Origin: JBDIAG01 sp963835085
Lineage (GTDB): Bacteria > Actinomycetota > Actinomycetes > Actinomycetales > CAWJMD01
Direction of reading: 5' to 3'
Length of the DNA stretch: 64,000 bases
NCBI GenBank assembly: GCA_963835085.1
Contig: CAWIED010000001.1
Location: 2,914,001 to 2,978,000 of the forward strand
Under the pieces are notes generated by a model. That model had not been told where the DNA came from and made no database searches. It worked only from the letters and a program-made list of their open reading frames with translations. This document shows, piece after piece, positions 14,926-23,238 of this stretch (positions are counted from its first letter, which is position 1; every line of letters starts with the position of its first letter). A program made the position numbers and the translations under genes.

Positions 14926-16728
14926 ATGACAACAACACCACAACCAGAGCGATCGCCGTGGCCGGCCCTCTGGGCCTTGATCATCGGCTTCTTCATGATT
15001 CTCGTCGACTCGACCATCGTCTCGGTGGCCGTGCCGGCCATCATGCGCGGCCTCGACGCCGACATCTCCCAGGTCATCTGGGTCACGAGCGCCTACCTGC
15101 TGGCCTACGCCGTCCCGCTGCTCATCACCGGCCGGCTCGGCGACCGCTTCGGGCCGAAGAACATGTACCTGCTCGGCCTCACGATCTTCACCCTCTCTTC
15201 GGCCGCCTGCGGCCTGGCCAACAGCATCGAGGTGCTGATCGTCGCCCGTGCCGTTCAGGGCCTGGGCGCTGCTCTGCTCACCCCGCAGACCATGGCGATC
15301 ATCACCCGGACCTTCCCGCCCAACCGACGTGGCGCGGCCATGGGGCTCTGGGGATCGACGGCCGGCGCAGCCATCCTCGTAGGCCCCATCGTCGGCGGCC
15401 TGCTGGTCGACCACCTCGGCTGGGAGTGGATCTTCTTCGTCAACGTGCCGGTCGGCGTGATCGGCTTCGTGCTGGCCGCGCGGCTGGTGCCCAAGCTCCA
15501 GACCCACTCGCACACCTTCGATCTGCTGGGTGTGCTGCTATCGGCGGCGGGCATGTTCTGCCTGGTCTTCGGCCTGGAGGAGGGCGAGAACTACAACTGG
15601 GGCACCATCAAGGGGCCGATCAGCGTCTGGAGTCTGATCATCACCGGCATCGTCGTCCTGGGCCTGTTCGTGGTGTGGCAGAAGTACAACCGCGCAGAGC
15701 CGCTCGTGCCGCTAGGCCTGTTCGCCGACCGGAACTTCTGCGCCGCAGGCATCGGCATCTTCGCGATGGGCTTCATCGTCACCGCCATGGCGTTCCCGCT
15801 CATCCTCTTCGCGCAGGTGGCCCGCGGTCTCAGCCCCACCGATTCGGCCCTGCTGATGCTGCCGAACGCCGTTCTGACCGCGGCCCTGTCCCCGTTCGTC
15901 GGGCGCCATGTCAACAACCACTCCGCCAGGCCGGTGGCGGTCGCAGGCTTCGTCCTCTTCGGGCTCTCGCTCGCCTGGTACGCCTACCTGATGCAGCCGG
16001 GCATCAACATCCTGTGGCAGCTTGCGCCGTCAGCTCTCATGGGCATTGCCGGGACGGGCATCTGGGGCCCGCTGTCGGTCTCGGCCACGCGGAACCTCCC
16101 GCCGCATCGCGCCGGAGCCGGCGCCGGTGTGTACAACACGATCCGCCAGATCGGCGCCGTGCTGGGCAGTGCCGCCATCGCCGCGCTCATGCAGCAGCGC
16201 CTCACGAGCGAACTCCCCGGCTCGTCATCATCGGGCACCAGCGGCATGTGGGCCATGGCCTCGCAGATCCCGGCGGCCCTCGAAGCTGGCTTCTCCAAGG
16301 CCATGAGCCAGAGCATGCTGCTGCCTGCCGGTCTGGCGGTGCTGGGCCTGCTCGGCGCATGCGTGCTGGTCTGGCGCCCAGGCGCCCAACCGACCGCGGG
16401 TGCGGCAGCGCGTGAGCTGTCGACGGCTGAACTGGCTCCCCTGGCCGCCGTGGACGGGCACGGTGACATGAATGGGCACGACACCATGAACGGTCGCGGA
16501 CTCACTAGCTCTGACGGGTCGGCGTTGATCGAGTACCCGTTCCCGCTGCGGCCAGGGTTGCAGGCCAAGCTGATGCTGCCCGAAGACGTCACCGATCACG
16601 AAGCCGAACGGCTGACCCGATATCTGCAGAGCCTGGCGGTGACGCATGACTGGACCTCGCCGACGCCCGAATCGGCCCCACTGACGGCACCGAACGACGA
16701 GCCGACCTACGTGCCGGCCGAACGCTAG
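14926..16728 (+). CDS. DHA2-family (14-TM) MFS drug exporter
   Basis: 600 aa, EmrB/QacA-type proton-coupled antiporter. Motif A is GRLGDRFGPKNMY and motif C is in GSTAGAAILVGPIVGG; LVDSTIVSVAVPAIM in TM1 is the DHA2 signature. Fourteen hydrophobic segments end near residue 490. Beyond them lies an unusual hydrophilic tail of about 110 residues. It contains a His/Met/Asp-rich stretch (DGHGDMNGHDTMNG) and a region with predicted secondary structure (AKLMLPEDVTDHEAERL). Expression is probably controlled by the upstream PadR protein. The stop codon lies inside the first unit of a 35-bp tandem repeat. Confidence 0.9.
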   Translation: MTTTPQPERSPWPALWALIIGFFMILVDSTIVSVAVPAIMRGLDADISQVIWVTSAYLLAYAVPLLITGRLGDRFGPKNMYLLGLTIFTLSSAACGLANSIEVLIVARAVQGLGAALLTPQTMAIITRTFPPNRRGAAMGLWGSTAGAAILVGPIVGGLLVDHLGWEWIFFVNVPVGVIGFVLAARLVPKLQTHSHTFDLLGVLLSAAGMFCLVFGLEEGENYNWGTIKGPISVWSLIITGIVVLGLFVVWQKYNRAEPLVPLGLFADRNFCAAGIGIFAMGFIVTAMAFPLILFAQVARGLSPTDSALLMLPNAVLTAALSPFVGRHVNNHSARPVAVAGFVLFGLSLAWYAYLMQPGINILWQLAPSALMGIAGTGIWGPLSVSATRNLPPHRAGAGAGVYNTIRQIGAVLGSAAIAALMQQRLTSELPGSSSSGTSGMWAMASQIPAALEAGFSKAMSQSMLLPAGLAVLGLLGACVLVWRPGAQPTAGAAARELSTAELAPLAAVDGHGDMNGHDTMNGRGLTSSDGSALIEYPFPLRPGLQAKLMLPEDVTDHEAERLTRYLQSLAVTHDWTSPTPESAPLTAPNDEPTYVPAER

Positions 16729-16819
16729 GGGGCGAGCCGTCCGCCGCTCCGGCCGAGCGCTAGGGGGCGAGCCGTCCGCCGCTCCGGCCGAGCGCTAGCG
16801 GTAACCCGTCTGCCGCTCA
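16716..16819. repeat. 35-bp tandem repeat straddling the exporter stop codon
   Basis: Units at 16716-16750, 16751-16785 and 16786-16819 (the last degraded). Each opens GGCCGARCGCTAG and carries GGCGAGCCGTCCGCCGCTCC. The first unit contains the last codons and TAG of the exporter, so the duplication started from the gene end. Nothing else is recognised between here and the MalY-like gene. Confidence 0.85.
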
Positions 16820-16893
16820 GGAGTTGACTGCGCCGGCTATCCGAGGTCCCGGGGCGAGAGCTGCCAACGTCAGCGAGCCTGGCAGCCCTCGTT

Positions 16894-18030
16894 CTAGCCG
16901 AGGCCGACGGCGAGCCGACGGACGATCTCGGTGAGCCGCTCCGGCGAGGTGGCGATGTTGAGTCGTACGTGTCCGCTGGCGTCCGGGTCGTAGCTAGGCC
17001 CGGGCGCCACTCGCACCCCTGCGGCAAGGGCTGCCGCCGCGGCGTCGTCACGGCCGTAGGCCCGCAGATCGAGCCAGGCCAGGTACGTGGCCTCCAACGG
17101 ACGCATCCGTGCCTTGGGCAGGTGCTCGGCCAACAGCCGGCCGAGCAACTCCCGCTGGGCGGCCAGGCGTTCGATGAGGGCGGCGAGCCACTCGTCGCCG
17201 TGGGTGTAGGCGGCAATGCCGGCGATGACTCCCAGCGGCGACCAGGAGTCGTTGCGCGCCACCGGCTGATTCGTCAACCGCTCGAAGGTGGCACGGTCTG
17301 TCGTCACCACCTGGGCACAACGCAGGCCGGCCGTGTTGAAGGCCTTGGACGCCGCCACCACGGCCACGGCATGCCCGGCAGTGCCCGGGATCGACAGGTA
17401 CGGCACGTGGTGGGCCCCTGGCAGCACCAGCGGGGCGTGAATCTCGTCGCTGACCACCCTGGCACCGCGCGCGTTGACCACGTCGCGCAACGCCTCCAGC
17501 TCGGCCCGGGTGTACACGCGTCCTGTGGGGTTGTGCGGTTGAGTCAGCAGCACCACCTTGGCGCCTTCGCGCAGCCGGGCGTCGATGCCGGCCACATCTA
17601 GCTCGGCGCGCTCGGCATCGGGATCGAGCCGTACGTCGACACGCTGGCGGCCGAGCACCTCAGCCAGCCGCAGCTGTGGGTCGTACGCGGGCAGCGGCAA
17701 CACCATGGGGCCGGGCTCGCTCAGGACGTCGATGGCCAAGCGCACCCCCGCGGTCACATCCGAGACAGGGATCACCTGCTCGCCGTTCACCTCGTGGCCG
17801 AAGTGCCGTTGCGCGAAACCCGCATAGGCCGAGCCGAGTTCACCACCCGGCTTGAAGACGGGATATCCGGTGACCTGGTTCGCGACCGCCCGGCGCAGCG
17901 CCTTCTCCACCACGGGTGCCAGCGCATAGTCCATCTCGGCCACCCAGGCAGGCAGCACCCCCGGCTTGACCAGTCCCCACTTCATGGGCATGGCAGCGCG
18001 GGCTTCGTCGTCGGTGTAGTCGCGGATCAC
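16894..18030 (-). CDS. MalY/PatB-type PLP aminotransferase (C-S lyase)
   Basis: 378 aa, class I/II aminotransferase fold. MKWGLVKPGVLPAWVAEMDY at the N-terminus and LTQPHNPTGRVYTRAEL, VVSDEIHAPLVLPG and the PLP lysine in AASKAFNTAGLRCA are the MalY/PatB pattern. These proteins act mostly as cystathionine beta-lyase-like C-S lyases. I chose GTG 18030, which has a GAAGGGAAG Shine-Dalgarno. The frame is open upstream but overlaps hemL on the same strand. It begins 31 nt after the hemL stop, so it may be co-transcribed. Confidence 0.88.
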   Translation of the reverse strand: MIRDYTDDEARAAMPMKWGLVKPGVLPAWVAEMDYALAPVVEKALRRAVANQVTGYPVFKPGGELGSAYAGFAQRHFGHEVNGEQVIPVSDVTAGVRLAIDVLSEPGPMVLPLPAYDPQLRLAEVLGRQRVDVRLDPDAERAELDVAGIDARLREGAKVVLLTQPHNPTGRVYTRAELEALRDVVNARGARVVSDEIHAPLVLPGAHHVPYLSIPGTAGHAVAVVAASKAFNTAGLRCAQVVTTDRATFERLTNQPVARNDSWSPLGVIAGIAAYTHGDEWLAALIERLAAQRELLGRLLAEHLPKARMRPLEATYLAWLDLRAYGRDDAAAAALAAGVRVAPGPSYDPDASGHVRLNIATSPERLTEIVRRLAVGLG

Positions 18031-18061
18031 GTACGGCTTCCCTTCGTCGGGTGCGGCGAGA

Positions 18062-19366
18062 CTACTGGGCTGCGGCCTGCGCCGCGGCAGGCAGCGCGGC
18101 CACGATCTGATCGAGCGCCGACGCGTCATGCGAGGCGGAGAGGAACCACGATTCGAAGGCCGAAGGGGGCAGGTAGATCCCCTGGTCGAGCATCGAGTTG
18201 AAGAACGCCTTGAAGGCAGCCGTGTTCTGGGTCTGGGCACCCGCGTAGTCGTGCACCGTCTGGTCGGTGAAGAACACCGAGAACATCGACCCGGCCCGGC
18301 CAATGGTGTGTGGCACTCCGGCGGCCGCCAGCGCCGCCGTCACCTCGCCCGCCAAGGCGTTCGACGCGGCGTTCACCCGCTCGTAGACCTCCGTCGTGGC
18401 CAGCCGCAGCGTGGTGAGGCCGGCCGCCGTCGCGACCGGGTTACCGCTCAGCGTGCCCGCTTGGTACACCGGGCCGGCGGGGGCCAGCTGGGCCATGACG
18501 TCGGCCCGGCCGCCGAACGCCGCCGCCGGAAAGCCACCACCCATCACCTTGCCGAAGGTGAAAAGGTCTGGAGCGCCGCCCTGTTCACCCTCCAACCCGA
18601 ACCAGCCGGCAGCCGATACCCGGAACCCGGTCATCACCTCGTCGCTGACGAGCAGCGCCCCGTGCTCGCGGGTGAGTTTGCGCAGGTGAGCGGTGAAACC
18701 CGGCAACGGCGGCACGACGCCCATGTTGCCCGCGGCCGCCTCGGTGATCAGGCAGGCGATGCGGTCGCCGTGCTCGGCAAACGCCGCCGTGACGGCGTCG
18801 AAATCGTTGTACGGCAGCACGATCGTGTCGGCGGCCGACGCGCCCGTGACGCCGGGAGTGTCGGGAAGGGCGAACGTGGCCACGCCCGAACCGGCCGCGG
18901 CCAGCAATGCGTCGACGTGCCCGTGATAGTGCCCGGCGAACTTCACCACAGCCGGACGGCCGGTAAACCCGCGAGCCAACCTGATGGCGCTCATCGTGGC
19001 TTCGGTGCCAGAGCTGACGAGGCGAACCTGCTCCACCGGCGCCACCCGGCTCACGATCTCCTCCGCCAGCAGCACCTCGTTCTCGGTGGGGGTGCCGAAC
19101 GAGAAGCCTTTCATAGCAGCCTTTTCCACGGCCGCCAACACCTCTGGATGCGCGTGCCCCAGCAGCATCGGACCCCAGGAGCACACCAGGTCGACATACC
19201 GGTTTCCATCGACGTCCGTGAGGTACGGGCCGTCGCCAGCCGCCATGAACCGCGGCGTGCCGCCCACAGCTCGGAAGGCACGGACGGGAGAGTTCACTCC
19301 GCCCGGCGTGACCGCCTGGGCGCGAGCGAAGAGATCTGCGGAACGGCTGGTGGAAGCGGTGCTCAT
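18062..19366 (-). CDS. hemL: Glutamate-1-semialdehyde 2,1-aminomutase
   Basis: About 434 aa, PLP enzyme that converts glutamate-1-semialdehyde to 5-aminolevulinate, the last step of the C5 route started by HemA. TPGGVNSPVRAFRAVGG, SSGTEATMSAIRLARG and VSDEVMTGFRV are family motifs. The catalytic lysine is in LFTFGKVMGGGFPAAAFGG (about residue 265). ATG 19366 is preferred to ATG 19375 because the AGGA element is well spaced from it. The other hem genes lie in the operon at 23-28 kb on the same strand, separated by pirin and MarR genes. Confidence 0.96.
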   Translation of the reverse strand: MSTASTSRSADLFARAQAVTPGGVNSPVRAFRAVGGTPRFMAAGDGPYLTDVDGNRYVDLVCSWGPMLLGHAHPEVLAAVEKAAMKGFSFGTPTENEVLLAEEIVSRVAPVEQVRLVSSGTEATMSAIRLARGFTGRPAVVKFAGHYHGHVDALLAAAGSGVATFALPDTPGVTGASAADTIVLPYNDFDAVTAAFAEHGDRIACLITEAAAGNMGVVPPLPGFTAHLRKLTREHGALLVSDEVMTGFRVSAAGWFGLEGEQGGAPDLFTFGKVMGGGFPAAAFGGRADVMAQLAPAGPVYQAGTLSGNPVATAAGLTTLRLATTEVYERVNAASNALAGEVTAALAAAGVPHTIGRAGSMFSVFFTDQTVHDYAGAQTQNTAAFKAFFNSMLDQGIYLPPSAFESWFLSASHDASALDQIVAALPAAAQAAAQ

Positions 19367-19451
19367 GGCGTTCATCCTGCCCTGCCGCCCAAGCCCGGCG
19401 TCATGGTGTTGGCCGGCTGCCGAGCTCGGGTAGCAAGGTGGGCGGGCCGGG

Positions 19452-19493
19452 CACTATGACCGTGCCCCGCCTAACGGGGCATCGACACAGCGC
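19452..19493. repeat. REP-like palindromic element, copy 4
   Basis: Left arm CACTATGACCGTGCCCCG, right arm CGGGGCATCGACACAGCGC. It is the first of two copies between hemL and pirin. Confidence 0.8.
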
Positions 19494-19566
19494 GCCCACC
19501 CCACCCCGTCATCGCGGGCGCTTACGCCACAAAGGTGAACACACAGGTCAAAGTGGGCAGGCCCAG

Positions 19567-19610
19567 CGACTACGACCATGCCCCACCCAGCGGGGCATCG
19601 ACACAGCGCC
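19567..19610. repeat. REP-like palindromic element, copy 5
   Basis: Left arm GACTACGACCATGCCCCA, right arm CGGGGCATCGACACAGCGC, 115 nt after copy 4 and in the same orientation. The flanks of copies 4 and 5 also match (GCGGGC...ACACAGGTCAAAGTGGGC against GCGGGC...GCACAGGTCAAGGTAGGGC), showing a tandem duplication of about 100 bp rather than two separate insertions. Confidence 0.8.
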
Positions 19611-19736
19611 CCGTCGCGGGCACGTGCGCCAGCCAAGGGCCAACGCACAGGTCAAGGTAGGGCGCCGCGCACCCAGGCGGTCGGCACAGCAGCTTCGCCT
19701 CACACCCGGGGGCGCCAGGTCCGGCCAATCCCGGAC

Positions 19737-20711
19737 TTACAGCACGTCGTGGCCGGGGTGCGGCTGCGACGGAATGGTGCCGAGTCGTCCAGCCTGGAAG
19801 TCGTCGAAGGCCTGGATGAGCTCGGCCCGGGTGTTCATCACGAACGGGCCGTACGCGGCGACCGGCTCGCGGATCGGGCGCCCACCGAGGATGTACAGGT
19901 CGAGCCCGGCGTGCTTGCTGTCCTGCTTCTGGTCGGCGGCGAACTCGAGCACGTCGCCCTGGCCGAAGACGGCGAGCTGTCCGGTGCGGATCGGCCGGTT
20001 CTCGGCGCCGACCGAGCCATCACCCGACAGCGAATAGGCGAGAGCGTTGAAGTCAGATCGCCACGGCAGGCGCACTCTGGCCCCCGGGGCCACGCTGACG
20101 TGCAGCACCGTGATGGGGGTGTGCGTGCTCCCCGGACCGGTGTGGCCGTCGAGATCGCCGGCGATCAGCCGGATGAGGGCTCCGCCGTCTGAGCTCGTCA
20201 GCAGCGAGACCTCACCGCCACGGATGTCCTGGTAGCGAGGCGGACTCATCTTGAGCGTGCGCGGCAGGTTGACCCACAGCTGCAAGCCGTGGAACAGCCC
20301 ACCCGACATGACGAGCGACTCCGGCGGCTTCTCGATGTGCAGCAGGCCTGAGCCGGCGGTCATCCATTGGGTGTCCCCGTTGGTGATGCTGCCACCGCCG
20401 CCATGGCTGTCCTGGTGGTCGAAGACGCCGTCGATCATGTAGGTCACGGTCTCGAAGCCGCGGTGCGGGTGCCAGGACGTGCCCTTGGGCTCGCCGGGTG
20501 CGTACTCGACCTCGCCCATCTGATCCATGTGAATGAAAGGGTCGAGCGCGTCGAGGCTCACTCCGGCGAAGGCGCGGCGCACCGGGAAGCCCTCTCCTTC
20601 GAAGGCGGCGGGCGCGGTGGTGAGTGAGCGCACCGGGCGAGGTAGCGCCAAGGGTGCAGGCTCGTGGACGCGTGGCAGAGTCAGGAGGTTGTCGACGGTT
20701 ATCGCGGGCAC
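19737..20711 (-). CDS. Pirin family protein
   Basis: 324 aa, bicupin. The N-terminal cupin has the metal-binding pattern of pirins: SWHPHRGFETVTYMIDG supplies two His and a Glu, and AGSGLLHIEKP carries another His/Glu region. FHGLQLWVNLP is also typical. Bacterial pirins are reported as quercetinase-like dioxygenases or as binding partners of metabolic enzymes; the role here is open. The GTG start follows a GAGGAGG Shine-Dalgarno. The gene begins 63 nt after the MarR stop and probably depends on that regulator. Confidence 0.9.
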   Translation of the reverse strand: MPAITVDNLLTLPRVHEPAPLALPRPVRSLTTAPAAFEGEGFPVRRAFAGVSLDALDPFIHMDQMGEVEYAPGEPKGTSWHPHRGFETVTYMIDGVFDHQDSHGGGGSITNGDTQWMTAGSGLLHIEKPPESLVMSGGLFHGLQLWVNLPRTLKMSPPRYQDIRGGEVSLLTSSDGGALIRLIAGDLDGHTGPGSTHTPITVLHVSVAPGARVRLPWRSDFNALAYSLSGDGSVGAENRPIRTGQLAVFGQGDVLEFAADQKQDSKHAGLDLYILGGRPIREPVAAYGPFVMNTRAELIQAFDDFQAGRLGTIPSQPHPGHDVL

Positions 20712-20760
20712 GGGGCCCTCCTCGTAAGTCGAAGTGTCGATCTGACCCCGGCTCTAACCT

Positions 20761-20780
20761 GGTTGAAACTTAAACTATTC
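20761..20780 (-). promoter_or_regulatory. AT-rich motif between marR and pirin
   Basis: GAATAGTTTAAGTTTCAACC on the minus strand includes the marR stop codon. It contains the direct repeat AGTTTA-AGTTTC and stands out from the GC-rich surroundings about 50 nt upstream of the pirin start. It could be the pirin promoter or a MarR-type operator. The support is only composition and position. Confidence 0.35.
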
Positions 20781-21275
20781 CCCATCCGGCGTGGGGTTGA
20801 ACGGGGCCTTGTTGGGATCGACCTCGCGCAGGTGGTGGGCCATCCGGACGAGGATCCGGTGCAGCATCTCGTAGTTCGCACCATCGAGCTGGTCGATGAA
20901 ATGGGTGCGCACGGAGTTGACATGCGAGGGCGCGGCAGAACGCAGCAAATCGAGGCCCTCGTCAGTCAGTGTGCAGACCACTCCGCGACGATCCTGCGAC
21001 GTGGGATTGCGAACGACATGCCCCTCACGCTCAAGTCGCGACACCGTATGAGTGAGCCTACTGCGCGATTGGGTCGTGCGTGCGGCCAGCTCACTCATCC
21101 GCAACGAATGATCCGGTGCTTCCGACAACTTGACCAGTACGTCGTACTCAGCCAGCGAGACGTCGGTCTCTTCGCCCAGCTCGCGGCTCAACCGGGCCCA
21201 AAGTCGTTGGCTCACTTCGAGATACAGGCGCCAGATCGCCTGTTCATCACTGGTCAACCATTGCGGTTCGCCCAT
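20775..21275 (-). CDS. MarR-family transcriptional regulator
   Basis: 166 aa. Helical N-terminus (AIWRLYLEVSQRLWARLSREL), then the winged helix: LAEYDVLVKLSEAPDHSLRMSELAARTTQSRSRL, recognition helix THTVSRLEREGHVVRN and the wing QDRRGVVCTLTDEGL. The C-terminal helix completes the dimer interface. It sits immediately upstream of the pirin gene on the same strand; MarR-pirin pairs are common and are usually linked to phenolic or quinone stress. Confidence 0.92.
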   Translation of the reverse strand: MGEPQWLTSDEQAIWRLYLEVSQRLWARLSRELGEETDVSLAEYDVLVKLSEAPDHSLRMSELAARTTQSRSRLTHTVSRLEREGHVVRNPTSQDRRGVVCTLTDEGLDLLRSAAPSHVNSVRTHFIDQLDGANYEMLHRILVRMAHHLREVDPNKAPFNPTPDGE

Positions 21276-21411
21276 CGGCCGCTGCCACCCACGCTTCCTC
21301 GAATTGCGAATCGTTCGCCAGCATTTCCAGCGGCCCGGTGCCCGCGCTGTGTGTGCCGCAGGATTCCGCTCGAATCCTCGGCTCAGGATACGGGGAACGC
21401 AGACTTCGACG

Positions 21412-22281
21412 CTAAAGAATCCCCTTTAGCGCTTGCCTTGCCCGATCTAGTCGTTCAGTGGCCGAAGCCTTCTCGGCATTCACCTGTGTTAATCGGGATT
21501 GCGCAGTTTCAGCCTTGTGCCGAGCCCGCTCGGCCGTCGCTGTGGCCTCCGCCAACGCCGCCTCACGCTCAGCCACGACCTGCTCGACCCGGGCGAGGTC
21601 GCGCTCCGCCCGGGTGAGAGTCTCCTTGGCCGTTGCCAACGAACGATCGGCCTTCACCAGCGCACGGGTCGCGAGGTCGACTTCGGTCTGGGCCAGCGCC
21701 TGTTGCCGCTCGCGTTCCGCCTCAGCTCTGGCGTGCTGATCGGGCGGCGTGGTGGCCGCGGGGGCAGACCCGCTGTCGCGCACGAGCTGCAGCCCGGCAG
21801 GCCCGAATCCGCTGTACGACAGGGGTTGGGTCAGCTCTCCGGCGCGGACCTGTGCTGCCAGTTCGGGATCGGCCAGGGCCGCCTGCAACGTATCGCCAAC
21901 TTGATGCAAGGCGTCGCGGCTGACCTGTTCGCCATGATCGGTGGCCAGCCCGTGGGCTTGCGTGGCCAAGGCCCGCACAACCTGTTGGCGTTGCACGGTG
22001 AGCTTGCGCAGCTCGTCGACCGACAGCCTGGCCTGGGCGTGACGCATGGCCGCTCCGAGATCGAGCAGGGCGGCCATCTGTTCGGGTCGTTCGCGCACCA
22101 GCAGATTTACCAGCCAGGCGGGCGTATTGGGCTTGCGAAGCTTGCCGATCTGGGCTGCAAGCGCGTTGTCGCCATTCGCTTTGGCCCGCGCCACCAGCTC
22201 TGCCCTGGTGCGCACGAAATCGCCGGGCACCACGCCGTACAGCTCGCCGGCCGCCGATTGCAGACTCAGCTCGTCCGGCAT
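21412..22281 (-). CDS. Conserved hypothetical protein with long coiled coil
   Basis: 289 aa, not recognised as a named family. The first half has the conserved-looking stretch RAELVARAKANGDNALAAQI, then GKLRKPNTPAWLVNLLVRE. The second half, from about residue 180, is an Ala/Glu/Arg-rich coiled coil (ERERQQALAQTEVDLATRAL and onward) to the end. There is no signal peptide or TM. ATG 22281 follows AAGGG with 6-nt spacing. It lies 40 nt after the DMT transporter and is probably the last gene of the hem operon. A DNA- or envelope-associated structural role is only a guess. Confidence 0.7.
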   Translation of the reverse strand: MPDELSLQSAAGELYGVVPGDFVRTRAELVARAKANGDNALAAQIGKLRKPNTPAWLVNLLVRERPEQMAALLDLGAAMRHAQARLSVDELRKLTVQRQQVVRALATQAHGLATDHGEQVSRDALHQVGDTLQAALADPELAAQVRAGELTQPLSYSGFGPAGLQLVRDSGSAPAATTPPDQHARAEAERERQQALAQTEVDLATRALVKADRSLATAKETLTRAERDLARVEQVVAEREAALAEATATAERARHKAETAQSRLTQVNAEKASATERLDRARQALKGIL

Positions 22282-22321
22282 CGGCACCCTTTCGCGAGGG
22301 CGGCGTGCCGCTTCGGGAGGT

Positions 22322-23236
22322 TCACGGGGCGCTCGGATGGGCTACGAGAGCAGGAGGGCTGCCGCCCAGTTCGCTGACGTACATCGCGGCCACGATGAGC
22401 GCCCCGCCCAGCGCGATTCGCACGGTGAGCGGCTCCCCGCCGAACAGCATGGCGAAGCCGGCCGCGAACACGGGCTCCATCGTCATGAGGATCGCCGCGC
22501 GGGTGGCCAGCAGGTGCGCCTGCGCCCACGTCTGCGCCCACATCGCCAGTGCGCCCGCCACGACGGCCATGTACAGCACCGCCAGCCAGGCGTTCGGCGT
22601 CTGCGGCAACGCGATGCCGTCGGGCGCGGCACCCACCAGGCAGACGAGCGCCACGACGACGATCTGCACCACCGCCAGACCAGCGGCGCTGGTCGGGGTG
22701 CTGTACCGACCGAGGCCGATGACGTGCAACGCATAGATCACCGACGAGCCCAGCGTCAGCCATTCCCCCACGCCGAAGCTGAGGCCGCCGGCACCCGAGA
22801 TCGACAGCACCCCGAGCCCCGTGAGCGACAGTGCGACGGCAAGCCAGATGGCGACCCCAACCCGTTCTCTCAGCAACACCGCACCCAGCAGCGGCGTGAA
22901 CACCACGTACATGCCCGTGATGAAGCCCGACAGGGATGCCGAGGTGTGCGCCAACCCCACCGTCTGCACGATCTGGGCCACCCCGTAGAGCACCCCGAGG
23001 CCTGCGCCATACCCCCACTGCCGCACGGTCAGCGCCCGCAGCGGCTTCCAGAACACCACCACCATGACGACGGCGGCGATGCTGAACCGCACGGCCAGAT
23101 AGTCGGTGGGCGAGATCTGGCGCACCAGATCCTTGGTGAGGAAGAACGTCGACCCCCAGGCAGCGGTGACTCCCAGCAGCGCCAGGCTCGCGAGCCTCGT
23201 CTGCCGGGGCCGGGAGTCGACGAGTGTCTGAGCCAC
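22322..23236 (-). CDS. EamA/DMT-family transporter
   Basis: 304 aa with ten hydrophobic segments in two EamA repeats. The first begins LLGVTAAWGSTFFLTKDLV and ends FTPLLGAVLLRERVG; the second ends TMEPVFAAGFAMLFGGEPLT, the usual repeat signature. It probably exports an amino acid or metabolite; nothing shows the substrate. GTG 23236 starts 2 nt after the hemB stop with GAGG upstream, so it is part of the hem operon. Confidence 0.88.
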   Translation of the reverse strand: MAQTLVDSRPRQTRLASLALLGVTAAWGSTFFLTKDLVRQISPTDYLAVRFSIAAVVMVVVFWKPLRALTVRQWGYGAGLGVLYGVAQIVQTVGLAHTSASLSGFITGMYVVFTPLLGAVLLRERVGVAIWLAVALSLTGLGVLSISGAGGLSFGVGEWLTLGSSVIYALHVIGLGRYSTPTSAAGLAVVQIVVVALVCLVGAAPDGIALPQTPNAWLAVLYMAVVAGALAMWAQTWAQAHLLATRAAILMTMEPVFAAGFAMLFGGEPLTVRIALGGALIVAAMYVSELGGSPPALVAHPSAP

Positions 23237-23238
23237 TC

